From: an uncultured Clostridia bacterium
Lineage (GTDB): Bacteria; Bacillota; Clostridia; TANB77; CAG-508
Assembly: GCA_949448405.1 (NCBI GenBank)
Contig: CASTFX010000038.1
Location: 1-10,219 of the forward strand
Direction of reading: 5' to 3'
Length of the DNA: 10,219 nt
Numbering within the stretch: the stretch's first letter is position 1; the number at the start of each line of letters is the position of its first letter. Position numbers and translations under genes: made by a program. The notes beneath the pieces were generated by a model, which made no database searches, was not told the origin of the DNA, and saw only the letters and a program-made list of their open reading frames with translations. This document shows positions 1 to 7,000 of this stretch, one piece after another.

Positions 1-453
1 GTCATAGTAAGCATAGTCTGATACTTTTTTTCCAAAAGTATCAAATGTATGTGTTGCAACTAATGTATTATATAAATCTTTAGAATTTTGTACAACTACA
101 AGACTATGTGAATATTTTTCTCCATCAAAGTTTAATTGGATAATGTCTCCTATACTTAATTTATCTATTGTTGTTTGTTCTCCATATGGTCCCTCGCCTT
201 TATTAGATATTAAAAATTTATATAAGAATTCCACTCCTGTCCATGATGGAGATTTATTATTTCCGTTTATATAATACCAACCATTGTTTTTATTATAATT
301 CATTTGATTACAACCTGCTAGAATGCATTGAGATGCAAAATTAGTACAATCTCCACCTACTGGGTCATAATTGTAGTACTGTGGATTTCTAGAATAAGCC
401 CACTTCTTTGCATAATCATATACCTTTTGCCTATTATATCGTTCTTTACTCAT
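1..453 (-). CDS. Amidase_6-type cysteine amidase, 3' end cut by window edge
   Basis: The frame is open from an ATG at 453 to the left edge and gives 151 residues. The start has a strong ribosome binding site (AGGGAGGT on the minus strand, plus positions 458-465). Visible motifs are GGDCTNFASQ (residues 33-42), with the likely nucleophile Cys36, and YSHSLVVV (114-121), with the likely catalytic His116. A further conserved-looking His135 lies in VATHTFD. A Cys followed by TNFASQ and a later H-S-L-V strand is the signature of the putative amidase domain family (Amidase_6), which has an NlpC/P60-like papain fold. There is no signal peptide, so the product may stay inside the cell or leave by another route. 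The domain usually spans about 150 residues, so only the last few residues are probably missing. It is divergently oriented to sodC, with a 79-base shared upstream region. The substrate cannot be told from sequence; a peptide or cell-wall amide bond is a family-level guess. Confidence 0.85.
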   Translation of the reverse strand, partial: MSKERYNRQKVYDYAKKWAYSRNPQYYNYDPVGGDCTNFASQCILAGCNQMNYNKNNGWYYINGNNKSPSWTGVEFLYKFLISNKGEGPYGEQTTIDKLSIGDIIQLNFDGEKYSHSLVVVQNSKDLYNTLVATHTFDTFGKKVSDYAYYD

Positions 454-480
454 AATGACCTCCCTACATTAACATTTTAT

Positions 481-509
481 TTGCTTTTGTAATATTATGT
501 TACTAATAC
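481..509 (+). promoter_or_regulatory. Putative sigma-A promoter of sodC
   Basis: TTGCTT (481-486) and TAATAC (504-509) are separated by 17 bases, close to the vegetative consensus. Transcription would start near 516 and leave a short leader before the ribosome binding site at 521-526. A 10-bp palindrome, AATACGTATT (505-514), overlaps the -10 box and could be an operator, though it may be chance in such AT-rich DNA. Confidence 0.4.
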
Positions 510-532
510 GTATTGAATTAGAGGTGCATTAT

Positions 533-982
533 ATGTTTCTTAACAGAGCTAAAGCTCATATAAAAGGCGGTAAGAAATTCCCAAAAATAGATGGTTTAGT
601 TACTTTCAAGGAAGTTTCAAATGGAGTGCTATTGACAGCTAAAATCACCGGATTACCAAAATCAAAAGATAATCACAAACGGAAGATTTTTTGGTTTCCA
701 TATTCATAGTCGGAACTTCATGTACTGGAAATTCAGAAGATGAATTTTCAAATGCCAAAACACATTATAATCCTAATAATCATCCTCATCCTTATCATTC
801 TGGAGATTTGCCTCCTTTAATTGAAAGTAATGGATATGCATATATGAGTGTTTTACTAAACAAATTTAAAATTCAAGATATTATTGGAAAAGTAATCATA
901 ATACATGATATGCCTGATGACTTTACAACTCAGCCAAGCCGGAAATTCCGGGACTAAAATTGCTTGTGGAAAAATTGAATAA
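533..982 (+). CDS. sodC: Cu/Zn superoxide dismutase read through three +1 frameshifts at CGGA
   Basis: Converts superoxide to peroxide and oxygen with a Cu/Zn centre. The start is ATG 533 behind AGAGGTG (519-525). Reading frame 2 to 679, frame 3 from 681 to 710, frame 1 from 712 to 939 and frame 2 from 941 to TAA 980-982 gives a continuous 148-residue SOD. Family motifs are GFHIHSG (54-60), TSCTGN (61-66), HYNP (77-80), HPYHSGDLPP (85-94), IIHDMPDDFTTQPSGNSG (122-139) and KIACG (141-145). All expected ligands are present: His56, His58, His77, His85, His88, Asp91 and His124. The Cys63-Cys144 disulfide pair is also there. No signal peptide is seen. Each junction is an in-frame CGG followed by A, and skipping the C gives GGA, the Gly expected by the family. 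Without shifting, translation stops at 707-709, before the metal site is complete. It could be a pseudogene, but three identical insertions with every other codon intact favour recoding. Confidence 0.85.
680..683 (+). other. Putative +1 frameshift site 1 (CGGA) in sodC
   Basis: The frame-2 codon after AAA (Lys49) is CGG at 680-682, followed by A. Skipping C680 gives GGA (Gly50) and then RFFGFHIH, the strand carrying two copper ligands. Staying in frame ends at TAG 707-709. Confidence 0.75.
711..714 (+). other. Putative +1 frameshift site 2 (CGGA) in sodC
   Basis: After AGT (Ser59) the next in-frame codon is CGG at 711-713, followed by A. Skipping C711 gives GGA (Gly60) and then TSCTGN with the disulfide Cys63. 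Without the shift the frame closes at a TGA about ten codons later. Confidence 0.75.
940..943 (+). other. Putative +1 frameshift site 3 (CGGA) in sodC
   Basis: After AGC (Ser135) the next in-frame codon is CGG at 940-942, followed by A. Skipping C940 gives GGA (Gly136) and then NSGTKIACGKIE and a TAA. Without the shift the frame ends at TAA 955-957, and the conserved GNSG loop and Cys144 are lost. Confidence 0.75.
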
Positions 983-986
983 AAAA

Positions 987-1031
987 TATAAGAGTATATA
1001 GATTAGTATTAATTTTCTATATACTCTTATA
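987..1031. terminator. Bidirectional hairpin terminator between sodC and the recombinase
   Basis: TATAAGAGTATATAG (987-1001) and its exact reverse complement (1017-1031) form a perfect 15-bp stem with a 15-base loop. On the minus strand the stem is followed by a T run (complement of the A run 981-986), which suits termination of the recombinase transcript. On the plus strand it is followed by a CT-rich stretch. The right arm overlaps the recombinase stop codon. Confidence 0.65.
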
Positions 1032-2682
1032 CCTTTTCTCTCTCTTCTAAAAATTTAAAATGTATTGTTATTTTTTTGTCTTCATGTACTTCTATGTAGT
1101 CAATAAGTTCTGTTATAATATCTCTATCTAACTCTTCAATATTTTTGTTGTCTTTAAAATTTTGTATCCATAAATTATTTTCTTTTATAGCATATTCCCT
1201 ATTTTCTTTCTGCCTATCTAAATTAGAAATAATTTCTTTTATTCTTTTAGCATCTTTATCGTATTTTTGTTTATATTCTAAATATTCATCTTTTGTTATA
1301 TAGTCATTTTTCCAGTCTTCATATAATCCCATTTTTAAATTGTTTATTCTCTCTATCTCTTTTTCATTTGTCAATTTTATATTATCAATATTTTCTTTTG
1401 CTAACTTTTTTGTATTAGTTTTGTCTAATTGATTTATTAGTTTTTCTATATCTGAAAATAACTTTATATGTAATTTGATAGCACCTAATACTGCATTTTG
1501 CAGTTCTTCTATTTTTATAGTATGTTTTGTGCATAGTTTGTCTGATTTTTTTCTATAAGTACCACATATATAATATTCATAGGATTTCCCACTTTTGTTC
1601 TTACAGTATTTTTTATGCATTGCTCTGCCACAGTCTGCACATTTTAAAACCCCTGCCCAAATACTTAAACTTCCATTACTTTGTACTCTAGTATCAACTT
1701 TTCTCATATCTTGTGCCTTTTCAAATATAACTTTATCTATAATGGGTTCATGCATATTTTCCACTGTAATCCATTCACTATCTTTCACTTGTTCTACCTT
1801 ATGAATTTTATAACTTTTAACTCTCCTTTTACCTTGAGTTATATTCCCTATATAAATATCATTTTTTAGAATATTTCTAACAGTAGATGGTCCCCATGAA
1901 TAATCTTCTTTGAAAGTTTTTGCATTATTATAATTTTGTTTTAACATTTTCTTTTTGTATCCTGTTGGATTTAAAATTCCAATATCATTTAATCTATGAC
2001 ATATGCTTAAATTCCCTAATCCTTCGTTTACCTTCCATTCAAAAATTTTCTTCACTACTTCGGACGCTTCCTTATCCACTATTAGCTTATGCTTGTCTTT
2101 TGGATCTTTAATATATCCATAAGCTGGAAATGCTCCTATAAATTCTCCTTTCTTCCTTTTTCCATTTAAAGCTGTCCTAATTTTAATTGAGGTATCACGT
2201 GAATACTCATCATTTATTAAATTTTTGAATGGTACCAAAATTGTATTTGTACTAGAAGGATTTTTAAAACTATCTACAAAATCATTAATAGCTATAAATC
2301 TTATATTAAACAATGGAAAAACTTGCTCTATGTAATTTCCAACTTCTATATAATTTCTTCCAAGTCTAGATAAATCTTTTACAATAATACAGTTAATCTT
2401 ACATTTTTTCATATCTTCAAGTAGTCTTTGAAAAGCTGGTCTATTAAAATCTGTTCCAGTAAATCCATCATCAATATAAGTGTCATACACTACTAAATCA
2501 TCATGTGAATTAGCAAATTCATTTAATAGTGCTCTTTGATTAGTTACACTATTGCTTTCCATCTTTTCTTTCCCTGTATCTTCATCCTCTTGAGAAAGTC
2601 TTACATATAAAGCAGCAGACCAAATTCTATTGTTTATGTCATTATTATCTATATATGAATACTTTGATTTTCTTCCAGCCAA
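1027..2682 (-). CDS. Large serine recombinase (TndX/TnpX-like)
   Basis: Site-specific DNA recombinase of the large serine type, which excises and integrates mobile elements through a Ser-DNA intermediate. I place the start at TTG 2682, behind GGAGGG (minus strand, plus positions 2689-2694) with a 6-base spacer. This gives 551 residues beginning MAGRKSKYSY, like relatives that start MARKS. The upstream ATG at 2706 has no ribosome binding site. The resolvase domain covers residues ~22-170: ALYVRLSQED holds the nucleophile Ser30 and Arg28, and DLSRLGR (103-109) holds conserved arginines. A recombinase DNA-binding domain follows (AYGYIKD onward, ~185-300). Next is a zinc ribbon (CADCGR near 348-353, with later CKN, ICG and LCT cysteines) and a charged, probably coiled-coil region (~410-505). 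Length is normal for the family. It follows a small ORF with a 48-base gap. No element ends or cargo can be assigned in this window, so it may be a remnant or the terminal gene of an element. Confidence 0.92.
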   Translation of the reverse strand: MAGRKSKYSYIDNNDINNRIWSAALYVRLSQEDEDTGKEKMESNSVTNQRALLNEFANSHDDLVVYDTYIDDGFTGTDFNRPAFQRLLEDMKKCKINCIIVKDLSRLGRNYIEVGNYIEQVFPLFNIRFIAINDFVDSFKNPSSTNTILVPFKNLINDEYSRDTSIKIRTALNGKRKKGEFIGAFPAYGYIKDPKDKHKLIVDKEASEVVKKIFEWKVNEGLGNLSICHRLNDIGILNPTGYKKKMLKQNYNNAKTFKEDYSWGPSTVRNILKNDIYIGNITQGKRRVKSYKIHKVEQVKDSEWITVENMHEPIIDKVIFEKAQDMRKVDTRVQSNGSLSIWAGVLKCADCGRAMHKKYCKNKSGKSYEYYICGTYRKKSDKLCTKHTIKIEELQNAVLGAIKLHIKLFSDIEKLINQLDKTNTKKLAKENIDNIKLTNEKEIERINNLKMGLYEDWKNDYITKDEYLEYKQKYDKDAKRIKEIISNLDRQKENREYAIKENNLWIQNFKDNKNIEELDRDIITELIDYIEVHEDKKITIHFKFLEEREKV

Positions 2683-2688
2683 TGCTTT

Positions 2689-2694
2689 CCCTCC
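2689..2694 (-). promoter_or_regulatory. Ribosome binding site fixing the TTG start of the recombinase
   Basis: GGAGGG on the minus strand lies 6 bases before TTG 2682. It falls inside the longer ATG-started reading of the same frame, which argues for the shorter protein. Confidence 0.7.
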
Positions 2695-2730
2695 ATACTT
2701 CTTCATGTATAATTTCTAAAACTATTCTAC

Positions 2731-2883
2731 TCATATTTTTCTTTTTAGAATATTCAGCATACATTCATTAAATATTTTATTATTTTTTGTATATTTCATT
2801 TCTACAATAATATCTCCTACTTTTATTTGATATAGATTTTCTGTGTTTAATAAATATTCTTTTATATTATTTTTTTCATTCAA
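2731..2883 (-). CDS. Small leader ORF upstream of the recombinase (50 aa, TnpW-like?)
   Basis: A 50-codon ORF starts at TTG 2883 behind GAGAGG (minus strand, plus positions 2894-2899; 10-base spacer) and ends with TGA at 2731-2733. The protein includes NIKEYLLNTENLYQIKVGDI and FNECMLNILKRKI. The pattern of a short beta-hairpin (QIKVGDIIVEMKY) followed by an amphipathic helix (NECMLNILK) resembles the tiny TnpW-type proteins encoded beside large serine recombinases of clostridial transposons. That assignment is by shape and position, not by a recognised motif. It lies 48 bases before the recombinase start on the same strand, so the two are probably co-transcribed. No in-frame ATG precedes Met29. 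Confidence 0.55.
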   Translation of the reverse strand: MNEKNNIKEYLLNTENLYQIKVGDIIVEMKYTKNNKIFNECMLNILKRKI

Positions 2884-2951
2884 AATAGTCTTACCTCTCT
2901 AATTCAAATATTTGCAGACCTCTTGAAACTTTATAATTAATCCGCAAAGAC

Positions 2952-2966
2952 TAAGTAACTTACTTA
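2952..2966. repeat. 15-bp palindrome upstream of the recombinase operon
   Basis: TAAGTAA-C-TTACTTA is a perfect 7+1+7 inverted repeat about 70 bases upstream of the small ORF. Its position suits an operator or a recombinase binding site, but AT-rich DNA produces such palindromes by chance. Confidence 0.35.
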
Positions 2967-3017
2967 ATTTTATTAATTTAAAGAAATTTTATTACTACTT
3001 TGTCCTAATATTAACAC

Positions 3018-3058
3018 AAAAAAATAACTAGAAATTAGTTCTACTAACTTCTAGTTAT
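3018..3058 (-). terminator. Intrinsic terminator of the cohesin gene
   Basis: ATAACTAGAA (3024-3033) pairs with TTCTAGTTAT (3049-3058). An inner 5-bp stem (TTAGT/ACTAA) and a 3-base loop extend it past one mismatch. On the minus strand the stem is followed directly by a run of T (complement of the A run 3018-3024). It lies about 24 bases past the cohesin gene's stop codon. Confidence 0.75.
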
Positions 3059-3081
3059 CATTTATCTTTTTTATATATAAA

Positions 3082-3867
3082 TTATTTTTGAGATTTACTA
3101 GTCATTTTTGCTTTTACAAAAAAGATTATTGCTGATACTGTAGCTGCTCCTATTAAAACGAAAAATACTGTATTGTTTTCTCCTGCTTGAGGAATTTTAA
3201 CACCATTATTTTTGTTTCCATCTGTTGTGCTTCCAGGTTTATTATTACCAATATTTGAGCTGTTGCTTCCATTAGAGTTGTTGTTACTTCCATTATTGTT
3301 ACTGCTTCCTCCATTGTTATTACTTCCGTTATTACTGCTTCCATTATTATTGTTGTTACCATTATTATTATCACCAGGATTATTTCCACCATTGCCATTA
3401 TTATCTTCTGTCTTTATTGTTATAGTCTTTTGTACATTTACTACTGAAATTTCGTCACCTGCTCCAGCTGCTGTAATATCTTTCAATTTTATTGTAACAC
3501 TTGGTTTACTGTTTTCTTTTATTTTAAAAGTAACTTTAAAAAGGGGACCATTATCTTTTATAAGGTTATCATGCTCTATAAGCATTATCCCTTCTGCATC
3601 ATTGTATGTCATTTTCCATCCATTTTGTCCTTCTGTGCTTATAACTGTTAAACTATCTTTATCATATTCTAATGTTGCTCCAATGCTGATTATTCCTTCA
3701 CCAACTTGCATACTACTTAAGTCAAATTCAACTTTAACTTCTTCATTTTTATTAAACTCATCTTTTTCTATTCTCTGAGTTATATTAAAACTTTCAGCAG
3801 CATATACGCTAGTCATAATACATACTATTGATAATAATATTGCAGTAAAAATTGTTAACTTTTTCAT
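3082..3867 (-). CDS. Cell-wall-anchored single-cohesin protein
   Basis: A surface anchor of 261 residues that most likely binds dockerin-bearing proteins. A signal peptide (residues 1-23, MKKLTIFTAILL... ending SVYA|AES) is followed by a beta-rich cohesin-like domain (~26-153). The cohesin-like features are the EEVKVEFDLSSM strand, IISIGATLEYDKDSLTVIS, GPLFKVTFKIKENSKPSVTI and a final VQKTITIKTE. Residues ~156-222 are a low-complexity Asn/Gly/Ser linker made mostly of AAT/AAC/GGA/AGT-type codons. The C-terminus is a sorting signal: IPQAG (225-229), a hydrophobic span (233-251) and the basic tail KAKMTSKSQK. Start ATG 3867 follows AAGGAAGG. The gene lies downstream of the dockerin gene on the same strand but has its own promoter. 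That neighbour carries a complete dockerin, which supports the cohesin call. The cohesin type and the partner range cannot be set by eye. Confidence 0.85.
   Translation of the reverse strand: MKKLTIFTAILLSIVCIMTSVYAAESFNITQRIEKDEFNKNEEVKVEFDLSSMQVGEGIISIGATLEYDKDSLTVISTEGQNGWKMTYNDAEGIMLIEHDNLIKDNGPLFKVTFKIKENSKPSVTIKLKDITAAGAGDEISVVNVQKTITIKTEDNNGNGGNNPGDNNNGNNNNNGSSNNGSNNNGGSSNNNGSNNNSNGSNSSNIGNNKPGSTTDGNKNNGVKIPQAGENNTVFFVLIGAATVSAIIFFVKAKMTSKSQK
3181..3195 (-). other. Variant sortase recognition motif IPQAG
   Basis: Encodes IPQAG followed by GluAsnAsn, a 19-residue hydrophobic span and a Lys-rich tail, the usual layout of a Gram-positive sorting signal. It differs from LPXTG by Ile for Leu and Ala for Thr. 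Confidence 0.65.
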
Positions 3868-3909
3868 GTTTTTTCCTTCCTTTTCTTCATTATTTTATTC
3901 ATTTTTTTA

Positions 3910-3938
3910 ATTATAATTCATTTTTTATTTAATTGCAA
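3910..3938 (-). promoter_or_regulatory. Sigma-A promoter of the cohesin gene
   Basis: On the minus strand, TTGCAA (3933-3938) and a perfect TATAAT (3910-3915) are separated by exactly 17 bases, 43 bases or more before ATG 3867. This gives the anchor gene transcription independent of the dockerin gene upstream. Confidence 0.65.
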
Positions 3939-3953
3939 GTAATTTCTATTAAT

Positions 3954-3987
3954 AATTGTTCCTCAGGTTTAAAACTGAGGAACAATT
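3954..3987 (-). terminator. Hairpin terminator after the dockerin gene
   Basis: AATTGTTCCTCAG (3954-3966) and its exact reverse complement (3975-3987) form a perfect 13-bp stem with an 8-base loop, 61 bases past the dockerin gene's stop codon. On the minus strand it is followed by ATTAATAG rather than a clean T run, so termination may be partial. It lies just upstream of the cohesin promoter. Confidence 0.6.
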
Positions 3988-4048
3988 TATTTGCCTTAGA
4001 CTATGCCAATTTCAAAGTATTTATGCGTATGTCACAAAATCACTTTTC

Positions 4049-7000
4049 TTATATCTTTTCTGATAGTCCTATTAATACTAATTTTGTTTTTGCTATATCG
4101 CCTATTGAAAACTTATTATCATAGTTAATATCTGCAGCTTTGAGTTCAAGATCTGTTAATTTCTTTATTTTTACGTAATGTAACTTCATTTTTGCATAAT
4201 CACCGATACTTAGTTTTCCATTTCCATCAATATCTCCTTTAACTATAAGAGTATATTGATTATCATTTCCAACTTTTACTGTCATTCCAGTTGTTACAAT
4301 TGCTTCGTCATCTACCTTATTTCCATCTTTGTCTATAAATGTTAATTCTTGGTTAGTTTTTATATTTGCTTTAAACTCTTTAACTGTTGTACATGGTATC
4401 TCTTTCATTCCTGTTCTTGATATACCTGCTCTAATCTCAGAAATATATCCATCTTTGATATTATATTCTTCAGAGTTAAATATAACTTCGTCTTCTTTTA
4501 CTATCCAGTCTACTGTTGCAGTTGCTGTTCCTTTATTTCCTGCTTTATCTACAAATTCAAATGTAAAGCTTCCATTTACTGTAAATGTATAAGTATTCTT
4601 TCCACCATTGTTTGTTATTCTTATTTCTTCACTTGCATTTACTATTGTAGCTGTAACAGCTGTATTTGTTGGTCCTGTAATATTATATTTTATTTGAGCT
4701 GTTGGAGCTGTTTTGTCTATACAATTTACATTTGCTATTGCTACTCCTGTATTTCCTGCTCTATCTACATATCTGAATGTATATTCTCCATTTTCTGTAA
4801 ATGTATGTGTATTTCCTCCTTCTACTGTAACATTTTCTTTGTCAAATTCTATTGTTGCCACTACATCTTTATTTGTTGGTTCTGTTGTACTATATGTTAT
4901 TTTTGCTACTGGTAATCTCTTGTCTATCCAATTTACACTTGCTGCCATCATTCCTGTATTTCCTGCTCTATCCACATATTCAAATGTATACTCTCCATTT
5001 TCTGTAAATGTGTGTGTATTTCCTCCTTCTACTGTAACATTTTCTTTATCAAATTCTATTGTTGCTACTACATCTTTATTTGTTAGTTTTGTTGTACTAT
5101 ATGTTATTCTTGCTACTGGTAATCTCTTGTCTATCCAATTTACAGTTGCTGTTGCTGTTCCTTTATTTCCTACTCTATCTTCAAATTCAAATGTAAAACT
5201 TCCATTTTCTGTAAATGTATATGAAGTGTTTCCATTATTGTTTGTTACTATTATTTCTTCACTAATATTATCTAAAGTAGCTACTACATTTTGATTTGTT
5301 AATCCTACAATACTATATGAAACTGTTGCTGTTGGAGCTGTTTTGTCTATACAATTTACTGTTGCTGTTACTCTTCCTGTATTTCCTGCTCTATCAGAAA
5401 ATTCAAATGTAAAGTTTCCATTTTCCTCAAATATATATGAGTTTTTTCCATTATTGTTTGTTATTATTACGTCACCTTCTGCTTCATTTTCAAAAACTAC
5501 TACTGCAGTTACATTATTATTTGTTGGTAATATTGTACTATAAACTAATAGTGGTTCTGGTGCTACTTTATCTATCCAAGTAACCTCCGCTTTTGCAACT
5601 CCAGAGTTTCCAGCTGGTCCTATAAACTTAAATTCATATTCTCCATTTTCTGTAAATGTATGTGTGTTTCCTCCCTCTACTGTAACATTTTCTTTGTCAA
5701 ATTCTATTGTTGCTACTACATCTCTATTTGTTAGTTCTGTTGTACTATATGTTATTCTTGCTACTGGTAATGTTTTATCTATCCAATTTACAGTTGCTGC
5801 CTTGCTTCCTCTATTGCCTGCGTCATCTATAAATTCAAAAATAAATTCTTCATTATCTGTAAATGTACGTTGGTTACTTCCATCATTATTTGTTATTGTT
5901 ACATTCTCTTTGTCAAAACTTATTGTTGCTATTACTGGTTGATTTGTTGCTTCTGTTATATTATATGAAATTGTACCATTTGGAACCCTTTTATCTATCC
6001 AATTTACAGTTGCTGTTGCTGTTCCTTTATTTCCAAGTTCATTTGTAAACTCAAATGTAAATTCTCCATTTTCTGTGAATGTATATGTATCTGCTCCATT
6101 ATTATTTGTTATTGTTAAGTTTTGATCTCCTTTATCCAATGTAGCTACTACATTTCTATTTGTTTTTTCTGTAATATCATATCTTATAGTAGCTTTTGGA
6201 ATTGTCTTATCAATCCAAGTAACTTTTGCTGTTGCTTGACCTTCATTTCCATAAGGTCCTCTAAAATTAAATGTAAATTCTCCATTTTCTGTAAATGTAT
6301 GTTGGTTACTTCCGTCATTATTTAGTATTGTTACATTCTCATTAAATTCTCCATTTACTTTAAATTTAACTGTTACTGTTACTGGCATATTAGTTGTTTC
6401 ATTTATATCATATTCAAATATTGCTTCTGGTAATGTTTTACATATCCAGTCTACCTTTGCAGTTACTGAACCTTCATTTCCATAAGGTCCTCTAAAGTTG
6501 AATACAAATTCTCCATTTTCTGTAAATGTATGTTGATTACTTCCATCATTATTTAGTATTGTTACATTTTCATTAAATTCTCCATTTACTTTAAATTTAA
6601 CTGTTACTGTTACGTCTTGATTTGTTGGATTCTGTATATCATACTCAAGTATTGCTTCTGGTAATGTTTTACATATCCAATCTACTGTTGCTATCGCTTT
6701 TCCTTTATTTCCTTCTCCATCTTCAAATTCAAAAGTAAAGCTTCCATTTTCTGTAAATGTATATGATTTACTTCCATTATTGTTTAATACTGTTATTTCT
6801 GTGCTTGGATTTATTAATGTTGCTACTACATCCTGATTTGTTTTCTCAGTTGTGCTATATCCTATTTCTGCAGTTGGAATGACTACTTCTTTTTTTGTTG
6901 TATCTTCATAGAAGTTAAACATTCTAGCTCCAATGTGTCTTTTAGCACCTGTATAAGAAGTTTCAACACCAGTTATTTTTACATATCTTACTTTAACTGA

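Noticed and set aside
680..943. Sequencing or assembly error as the cause of the three sodC shifts
   Set aside because: Not excluded, but the sites are not homopolymers, and the same CGGAA string is free of indels in three minus-strand genes (near 263, 3326 and 6312). ACCGGA in sodC itself is also in frame. Errors would not select in-frame CGG.
497..957. Two separate small genes (497-709 and 691-957) in place of one sodC
   Set aside because: Each is a fragment of the same SOD fold. The region joining them (681-710) in the third frame encodes the essential GFHIH strand. The start at 497 has no ribosome binding site and overlaps the likely promoter; ATG 533 has one.
2683..2706. ATG 2706 as the recombinase start
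   Set aside because: No ribosome binding site precedes it, while GGAGGG sits 6 bases before TTG 2682 and the shorter protein matches the usual family N-terminus.
3212..3778. Leu/Pro-rich 188-residue open frame on the plus strand
   Set aside because: It is an antisense shadow of the Asn/Gly/Ser triplet-repeat linker, which lacks stops in several frames.
4713..5294. Long plus-strand open frame across the Ig-like repeats
   Set aside because: It mirrors the repeated minus-strand coding units and has no ribosome binding site or recognisable protein features.
4494..6877. Regular repeats as a CRISPR array or satellite
   Set aside because: The period is 207-231 bases, every unit is a whole number of codons in one frame, and each encodes an Ig-like domain.
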